60,000 nucleotides of DNA from contig NC_088313.1 of the NCBI RefSeq assembly GCF_910592395.1, forward strand, positions 5,708,501 to 5,768,500. Reading direction: 5' to 3'. This document shows positions 54,223 to 60,000 of the stretch, one piece after another. The notes beneath the pieces are model-generated. The model had not been told where the DNA came from. It made no database searches and was given only the letters and a program-made list of their open reading frames with translations. Origin of the DNA: Lineus longissimus (Eukaryota > Nemertea > Pilidiophora > Heteronemertea > Lineidae). The translations under genes and the position numbers were made by a program. How positions within the stretch are numbered: the stretch's first letter is position 1; each line of letters starts with the position of its first letter.

Positions 54223-54381
54223 CAGGGGCGTAGCTAGCTTTTTGGTCTGGCGGGGGGGGGCAAAAGGCTCTCTGGGGGACAAAATGACCCTTTATGAAAT
54301 CTTTTGGCCAAAAACACATATTTTGGTGACCTCGGGGGAGGGGGCATTTGCCCCCCCCCCCCTCTGCTACCTACGCCCCTG
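54223..54381. mobile_element. hAT-like MITE, 159 bp
   Basis: The left end is CAGGGGCGTAGCTAG; the right end CTACCTACGCCCCTG is its near-perfect inverse. The interior has G-run and C-run stretches (54249-54260, 54349-54362), as in many short hAT-derived repeats that start CAGGGGCGTAG. No 8-bp duplication could be recognised, so the superfamily call rests on the terminal motif. Confidence 0.7.
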
Positions 54382-55034
54382 CTTTCCCGGGCCTGCTATA
54401 TACTAGTCACGTTACTCTAAGCCTACTCTAAGCCCTGCCCGAAACCATCACTATTGTATTAGGTATAGGCTATAGATCACTAGAAACACTAATTACTTGA
54501 GAAGTGTTCTGAGCACATTAATATTGGGTTTGCTGCCCGATGTCCAGCTTGTTCCAGGCTTCTGTCTAGGAGTAAGGAGATAGCGACACCCCCCAGATCG
54601 AGCCAATGACTGTAGAGCACATCCTGGGAAGATGCCCAACGCTTGCAGCGTTGAGGAGGGAGACTTGACCGGCTGACGAACACCAACTCAGCTTCTGATT
54701 ACTAGTAAGTCTGGATAGTCTGTTAGATGAAAATGAACACAAAAAAGAAGAATTTCCAGGCTGAAGGGTCCAAGTAATGAAATGACCACACGATTTAGTT
54801 TTAAAGATGTATTTATTAATCAATCAATGGACATCATTTGAATTACAACAATTTTGTTCAGTGGACACATTCGCATATCTATTAATAAAAACCTCCTGAT
54901 GAGAATTGAACATTTTACACTGTGACTACAATCAATGAATACCACTCTTGACTTTTTAAGTAAAATGACTATAAAGTTATTACCACAATCCACCCAATAT
55001 TGAATATTTCAAAGAAGTTTCTTCCAAACTGATC
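54382..55034. other. Unassigned stretch before the 169-bp array
   Basis: Two overlapping minus-strand frames (54489-54686, 54566-54823) show no domain, though CCCCCAGATCGAGCCAATGA with following GAGCACATCCTGGGAAGATG resembles wording of RT C-terminal tails (EHILGRCPTLAALRR on the plus strand, about 54614-54660). That stretch may be a small RT-tail scrap. A partial array-like motif (CACCCAATATTGAATAT) occurs at 54990. Confidence 0.35.
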
Positions 55035-56310
55035 AATAACCCAATCTGTTCAATATTGGGCAAACTGTGTTAATTACAGAACATTTCATAGTCATTTCTC
55101 TTGAAATGGTCGAGAGCAGGTTACCTCCACAGCCAGGCACCACCAAGTGAAAACAGCAGTCTATGTGTCCCTGGCCTTATACAATTGAATACATTTTATA
55201 AATATAGTAACTAATTATAACTATGAAATGTTCTGTTATTAACACAGTTTACCAAATATTGAACAGATTCAAAGTTTTATTTGTACAAGTATTCAATTGC
55301 ATAAGGCCAGGGACACATACAATGCTTTTTTCACTTGGTGGTGCCTGGCTGTGGAGGTAACCTGCTTTCGACCATTTCAAGAGAAAAGACTATGAAATGT
55401 TCTGTTATTAACACAGTTTACCCAATATTGAACAGACTCAAAGTTTTATTTGTTCAAGTATTCAATTGTATGAGGCCAGGGACCCATCCACTGCTTTTTC
55501 AACTTGGTGGTGCCTGGCTGTGGAGGTAACCTGCTCTCGACCATTTCAAGAGAAAAGACTATGAAATGTTCTGTTATTAACACAGTTTACCCAATATTGA
55601 ACAGACTCAAAGTTTTATTTGTTCAAGTAATCAAATGTATAAGGCCAGAGACACATACACCGCTTTTTTCACTTGGTGGTGCCTGGCTGTGGAGGTAACC
55701 TGCTTTCGACCATTTCAAGAGAAAAGACTATGAAATGTTCTGTTATTAACACAGTTAACCCAATATTGAACAGATTCAAAGTTTTATTTGTACAAGTATT
55801 CAATTGCATAAGGCCAGGGACACATACAATGCTTTTTTCACTTGGTGGTGCCTGGCTGTGGAGGTAACCTGCTCTCGACCATTTCAAGAGAAATGACTAT
55901 GAAATGTTCTGTTATTAACACAGTTTACCCAATATTGAACAGAATCAAAGTTTTATTTGTTCAAGTATTCAATTGCATGAGGCCAGGGACACATTCACTG
56001 CTTTTTCAACTTGGTGGTGCCTGGCTGTGGAGGTAACCTGCTCTCGACCATTTCAAGAGAAAAGACTATGGAATTGTTCGATTATTAAGGCAGTTTGCCC
56101 AATATTGAACAGATTCAAAGTTTTATTTATCAAAGTTATCAATTGTATAAGGCCAGGGAAACATACACTGCTTTTTTCACTTGGTGGTGCCTGGCTGTGG
56201 AGGTAACCTGCTCTCGACCATTTCAAGAGAAATGACTATGAAATGTTCTGTAATTAACACAGTTTACCCAATATTGAACAGATTCAAAGTTTTATTTATC
56301 CAAGTTCTGT
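55035..56310. repeat. 169-bp tandem array with one inverted unit
   Basis: Direct units start (CTATGAAATGTTCTG) at 55221, 55390, 55559, 55728, 55897, 56066 and 56236, a period of 169, 169, 169, 169, 169 and 170. The last unit is cut at about 56310. To the left, 55035-55190 is an inverted unit (ACAGAACATTTCATAG, CCACCAAGTGAAAACAGCAG) separated from the first direct unit by about 30 bp. Each unit contains the same 64-codon frame, which is a by-product of the repeat. It is satellite-like; the inverted head suggests it grew from the end of a foldback or TIR element. Confidence 0.92.
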
Positions 56311-57081
56311 TTACATATTTTCACATCGAATGGAGCAGAACTCGGTTGCAGTGGAATAAAATTTGAGGCAACCACTCTGGATAAAATATCCACTGGTAGA
56401 GGTGAACTCGGCTCCACACTGAATACACTGAGCTGTGGTTGTTTGGCTGTCTTCCAGTAATCGATGGCTTTTCACTCCAAGGACACCTGCAATAAGGGAA
56501 AGAGAGTCATCCATTGAACAGTACTACTTATGCCCAGCATACACGGTCAAATGTCATCAAATTTCGAAAATGCTGTCTCATGGCCAAGGGCTTCTACCTA
56601 AAAATGATAATGATAATGATAAGCAGATTCCAGAAAAATATGATTGGTGACACTGAACAAACTATGATGGTCTATCTGCAGGAAGCAAAGAGAAAGATTT
56701 TGAGATTGACACACCACAGCGATGTAGTTGAGTTGGCCTGACATTAATAGGATGTGGCAATTTAGTTACTGGAGAAATATGATTAACCGAAGTTATTCCA
56801 CATAGGTGTAGGCACTTCAATAGTTTTTGATACACTTAGTAATGACAAGAACATAATAAGGGTTCTCTACTGTGCTTACAATTAATCAACATCTGGTGCT
56901 GTTTATAAGCAAAGTCAGGCTGGTTAATGATATACGACCATAGTTTGCACACTTTGGAGCAAGTGGCTCTCATACTAGTATCTTCCCCATAAGGATCCTC
57001 GTAGTATGGCGCAACTGTGTCGTCTTCTGCACATGCTCTTACCACTATCGATTCCATTATTGAAAATGGTATGGCATACAT
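56311..57081 (-). CDS. F-box-like protein with Cys-rich tail, two exons
   Basis: Exon 57081-56880 (202 nt) encodes MYAIPFSIMESIVVRACAED...TCSKVCKLWSYIINQPDFAYK. It resembles an F-box (IP..IM..I...A followed by SKVCKLWS.I) with an acidic insertion between the helices. It ends at a GTAAGCAC donor. Exon 56486-56311 (176 nt) follows TTATTGCAG and joins in phase to give 125 codons. It adds VLGVKSHRLLEDSQTTTAQC and a Cys-rich end, CIQCGAEFTST..GCLKFYSTATEFCSIRCENM then stop, resembling a MYM/TRASH-type zinc-binding motif. The first exon is directly preceded by an acceptor-like CTTTTTAG, so an upstream exon may exist. F-box proteins link substrates to SCF ubiquitin ligases; function here is inferred from weak similarity. 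This is one of few host-like genes in the window. Confidence 0.6.
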
Positions 57082-57394
57082 CTAAAAAGTATAAGTAATA
57101 AATGATACACTGTTGCTCAGATTACCAATATGTGCCTAGACTATAATAGGGTACAATACAAATAATAATGAAACATGCCACCATTGAGTTATTTCAGCAT
57201 TTGACTACTCTGACCTTGAAAAGTAGATCAAATTATGTGATAGATCAAGCATGAGATTAAGTCAAAGGTAGTTTTACATGAAGTGCCCCCTGGGGCCAAG
57301 TGTATTGCCAAAATCATGTAAATTTCTGAAAGACGCACTGGCACCACAAAACCTTCAACCCAACCAAAGATGGAAAGCTTAGCATGTATCGTAC
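57082..57394. other. Upstream of the F-box-like exon
   Basis: AT-rich sequence without a recognised exon, possibly intron or promoter of the F-box-like gene on the minus strand. Confidence 0.35.
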
Positions 57395-57630
57395 TCTCTA
57401 AAAAGTAAAGAGTGAAATTTCACTCTAATTGATTGAAAATTCACTCTTTTTCGGAGTGGGCCAGTGACCACTCGAAAAAGAGTGAATTTCACTCTTAAGA
57501 AAGAGTGAAAAATATTCACTCTTTCAAGAGTGATTTTTTCACTCAATAAGAGTGAGAATCTCACTCTTTTCCAAGAGTGAACATGACTCTTTTCAGAGTG
57601 AAGAGCACTCCATAAGACGACAATATTTTT
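57395..57630. repeat. Alternating AGAGTGA/TCACTCT motifs
   Basis: Closely spaced, irregular copies of AGAGTGA and its complement in alternating orientation (for example AAGAGTGAATTTCACTCTTA). They form many overlapping short hairpins, and this looks like the diverged founder region of the regular array that follows. Confidence 0.8.
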
Positions 57631-58036
57631 CACTCTCTCGGAGTGAGTTTTCACTCTATTTCTAGTGAGTTTCCACTCATAAGATGTCGCTTTCTTTCAC
57701 TCTCTTGGAGTGAGTTTTCACTCTGTATCTAGTGGGATTCCACTCCTTAAGATGTCCACTACTTTCACTCTCTTGGAGTGAGTTTTCACTCTGTATCTAG
57801 TGGGATTCCACTCCTTTAGATGTCCCCTACTTTCACTCTCTTGGAGTGAGTTTTCACTCTGTATCTAGTGGGATTCCACTCCTTAAGATGTCCACTACTT
57901 TCACTCTCTTGGAGTGAGTTTTCACTCTATATGTAGTGGGATTCCACTCCTTAAGATGTCCACTACTTTCACTCTGTTGGAGTGAGTTTTCACTCTACAT
58001 CTAGTGGGATTCCACTCCTTAAGATGTCTACTACTA
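57631..58036. repeat. 68-bp minisatellite of opposed CACTC/GAGTG motifs
   Basis: Units start CACTCTCTTGGAGTGAG at 57631, 57698, 57766, 57834, 57902 and 57970, a period of 67 then 68. Each contains CACTCTCTTGGAGTG (hairpin), TTTTCACTC, TCTAGTGGGATTCCACTCC (hairpin) and TTAAGATGTCC. Neighbouring units are almost identical, with decay at both edges, as expected from recent unequal exchange. Confidence 0.9.
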
Positions 58037-58601
58037 AATCTTCCAGATGAGTTTTCACTCAATTTCCTTGCTCTGAGTCCAAGTCAGAAGCAAAGTCAGA
58101 AAATACAAAAACGATGAGCAGTTATGTATGAAATAGAGCACTTTTTTATTCAATGGAGACTTATGGCATTTCTACATTTTCATAAAATCAATACATGTAA
58201 TTGCTCTTTGTAAACTTTTACACACCAATGGCACTGCACAGCATTGCTCTACATTACAGTCCTTTTTATATTTTTACCTAACTTTGCTGACATCACAAAC
58301 TACATGAAAAGTTTGTCATTACTTACTGACATTGGTTGTATTCCACTCACACAGTCACTCCATATGATGGGCCGGCCCAGGTCTCTTGCTAGTGATCATT
58401 CTTTGTCGTGTACTGGTATAGTTTATCCTCTAGATAATATGTCCTCCTGACTCAATCTGTTCTCCATGAACAACTCTCCTCAACTACCTTAAAAAGTCCC
58501 TCCACCCAAAAGTACACACAGATCTGTGATGTCATCACTACATCAGCACAATGTCATTATTTGTGTGTAAGTGGTCTGCTAGTTAAAGTTAACAAATTCA
58601 T
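58037..58601. other. Probable LTR/3' flank of the copia-like element
   Basis: Downstream (minus strand) of a polypurine tract. The first bases after it are TGAATTTGTTAAC, and LTRs start with TG, so an LTR may begin at 58600 and run left. A minus-strand AATAAA lies at about 58146-58151. The partner LTR would be outside the window, so neither length nor end can be set. Confidence 0.4.
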
Positions 58602-58624
58602 CCTTTTTTCTTTTTTTCTTTTTG
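58602..58624 (-). promoter_or_regulatory. Polypurine tract of the copia-like element
   Basis: The minus strand reads AAAAAGAAAAAAAGAAAAAA then GG just before TGAATTTG. Such a tract primes plus-strand DNA synthesis immediately upstream of the 3' LTR. It lies about 110 bp after the pol stop codon. Confidence 0.6.
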
Positions 58625-58733
58625 AAGAAACTTAAAATTAAGAATAATCTTGGTGCTCCTAACTAAACTAAAGTGCCAGTAAAAGTCTTCAATGCAGATA
58701 CGCTTTAAAAGGAATCTTTCTCTTATTTGCTTT

Positions 58734-60000
58734 TCAAATGTCCAATTTTCCGCTTTCTAATACTTTCAGTAACCGGTTTGCTGATGCTCCTTTCTTTGTT
58801 AATACATCTGCCAGTTGTTCTTTTCCATTGATCCATTTGAATTTCTCTATATCCTTTCTTTCAATGGCTTCTCTGATACCACTTATTTCTATTCTCAACC
58901 TCTTTTCTGAGACTCCTTTGTTGGATCTGACAGCCTCATGGAGTGATTTGCAGTCTGTCACACAAGTTATTCTAGGGCTTTCTTTTATGATTTCCGAAAT
59001 CAGAGAATTGATAAAGAAAGCATTATCCATTGCATCTGCCATTGCCAGGGTTTCTCCAGCCAGTGTGCTTCTCACCACTCGTCTTATTTTCTTAGAACTC
59101 CAGCGTAATGGTGAAATTTTCTGTTCTTCTCCTTCTAGACATATGAAGTGTCCTCCTTGAGTAGCTCCATTTTCCAAATTTCCAAATGATGCATCACTAA
59201 ATACAGTCAACTTGGGGTTCTTCAGTTTACTAAACTTAAGTGTCACCTTCTCACTTTTGGCTTTTCGGATTACTTTGTTTGTCTCAAACAGATCTCTCAC
59301 TTTGGCTTCCTTGACTCTTGAGGCTATATTACAAGTATCAAAGATGATATCTGGCCTGCTCTGTCTCCCCAACCATAGAAGTTGGCCAACCTTTTCTCTC
59401 ATGATCTTTCTGTCCGATTCTGTTACTTCAGCATCCTTTTGGTCCCATCTTTCTCTTCTCAACTCTATGTATTCTAAATTGTCCTTGTAAAAATTCTGAT
59501 CCAATCTGATTTGTCCCTTGTCACACTGTACCTTTAAGCCAACATACTTGAAGCTTTCTTTGTCCTCTCTCCCAACAACTAGTTCTTTTCTCACGTTCTC
59601 TATTACTAGTTTCTCAAACTCAGGTGTCCCAGCCCATAGGAAGTCATCTACATGACATGCAAGAATTCCTCTCAGTTGTTCCTTCTCATCATGCCATATG
59701 AACACAGCTGGTTCAAGTTTGGACACCACTCCTTCGTATTTGTTCATGCATGATTTCACCTTTTTGTACCATTGAAGGGAAGCATCTCCAAGTCCATAGA
59801 CACATTTTTCTAACTTCCACAGTTTTCCTTCCTTTTCTTTAGCTTCTTTTGGAGGTTTTATGTATATCTCTCGTTCTAATCTCTCACCTTGGAGAAAGGC
59901 AGATTTTATATCCATTGATTTTGGGGTCCATTCCTTCTGTGCCATTATGGCAAGAATTATCTTCAAAGCCTCTGTTGAGCAAGTGGGAGAATCTCTCTCC
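58734..60000 (-). CDS. Ty1/copia-type pol: reverse transcriptase and RNase H (partial)
   Basis: The open frame runs from the right window edge (in-frame RDSPTCSTEAL before 59966) to a stop at 58734, at least 420 codons. RT blocks are ILAIMAQKEWTPKSMDIKSA followed by FLQGERLEREIYIKPPKE (first D), KCVYGLGDASLQWYKKV, and the catalytic GILACHVDDFLWAG (HVDD in place of the usual YVDD). RNase H follows with LTVFSDASFGNLENGATQGG, RSTLAGETLAMADAMDNAFF, CVTDCKSLHEAVRSNKG, and the copia-type tail KEQLADVLTKKGASA. It is uninterrupted within the window, so possibly a live element; gag, protease and integrase lie beyond the edge. Its transcript reads leftward into the polypurine tract. Confidence 0.93.
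   Translation of the reverse strand, partial: ERDSPTCSTEALKIILAIMAQKEWTPKSMDIKSAFLQGERLEREIYIKPPKEAKEKEGKLWKLEKCVYGLGDASLQWYKKVKSCMNKYEGVVSKLEPAVFIWHDEKEQLRGILACHVDDFLWAGTPEFEKLVIENVRKELVVGREDKESFKYVGLKVQCDKGQIRLDQNFYKDNLEYIELRRERWDQKDAEVTESDRKIMREKVGQLLWLGRQSRPDIIFDTCNIASRVKEAKVRDLFETNKVIRKAKSEKVTLKFSKLKNPKLTVFSDASFGNLENGATQGGHFICLEGEEQKISPLRWSSKKIRRVVRSTLAGETLAMADAMDNAFFINSLISEIIKESPRITCVTDCKSLHEAVRSNKGVSEKRLRIEISGIREAIERKDIEKFKWINGKEQLADVLTKKGASANRLLKVLESGKLDI

Noticed and set aside
55335-56206. Repeated 64-codon ORFs as a peptide-repeat gene
   Set aside because: The frames recur only because the 169-bp unit repeats; 169 is not a multiple of three, so they cannot join in one frame, and no gene signals are present.
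57631-58036. CRISPR-like array
   Set aside because: Units are near-identical head to tail with no unique spacers, and the context is eukaryotic.

Overview
This window looks like repeat-rich, non-coding-dominated nuclear DNA of an animal, most likely a marine invertebrate. Exons are short with GT..AG introns, and the mobile elements are of kinds found together in invertebrate genomes (Tc1, pogo, PIF/Harbinger, Polinton, CR1-like, Jockey-like, copia, tyrosine-recombinase retrotransposon). I cannot place it to phylum from sequence alone. There is no bacterial gene organisation and no CRISPR array.

Region by region. 1-2.8 kb: no recognisable gene. 2.8-9.1 kb: an apparently intact Tc1-like transposon (2781-4440) lies beside the decayed remains of a Polinton/Maverick-type, virus-like element: the C-terminal half of a protein-primed family B DNA polymerase, a deoxynucleoside kinase-like gene joined to a Cys4 zinc motif and an HNH-like domain, and a convergent retroviral-type integrase with a chromodomain-like tail. 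9.6-10.6 kb: a foldback element with 48-bp perfect arms and a gag-like scrap. 13 kb: a tRNA-derived SINE-like unit. 16.2-17.3 kb: a tandem duplication. 17.4-19.2 kb: a broken CR1-like retrotransposon split by a Harbinger-type MITE. 19.7-20.4 kb: a MADF-like fragment and the first coding exon of a cytochrome P450. 22.9-25.0 kb: a pogo-like transposon with TIRs, TA duplications and one intron. 25.1-27.9 kb: a long inverted repeat. 31.5-34.0 kb: two abutting PIF/Harbinger-like elements with half-length transposases, followed by an intact His-Me finger endonuclease ORF. 37.5 kb: a frameshifted histone H3 copy that still carries a histone 3' stem-loop. 38.2-42.0 kb: a Jockey-like retrotransposon with both ORFs open.

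42.9-53.7 kb is a stack of nested insertions. A repeat whose uninterrupted paralogue is at 26952-27420 has been hit by a 980-bp element with a 9-bp target duplication, and by a palindromic TIR element. The centre of that palindrome in turn holds a foldback element and a 7.7-kb tyrosine-recombinase retrotransposon with split direct repeats (A1-ORFs-B1-A2-B2, read on the minus strand) and intron-like breaks in its 5' ORF. 55.0-56.3 kb is a 169-bp tandem array with one inverted unit. 56.3-57.1 kb holds two exons of a probable host gene (F-box-like plus Cys-rich tail) that splice in phase. 57.4-58.0 kb is a minisatellite of opposed CACTC/GAGTG motifs. The right edge (58.6-60 kb) is the 3' part of a copia-like retrotransposon.

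Probable host coding sequence is limited to the P450 exon, the F-box-like exons and perhaps the endonuclease ORF. Almost everything else recognisable is transposon-derived, and the order of insertions can be read in several places.
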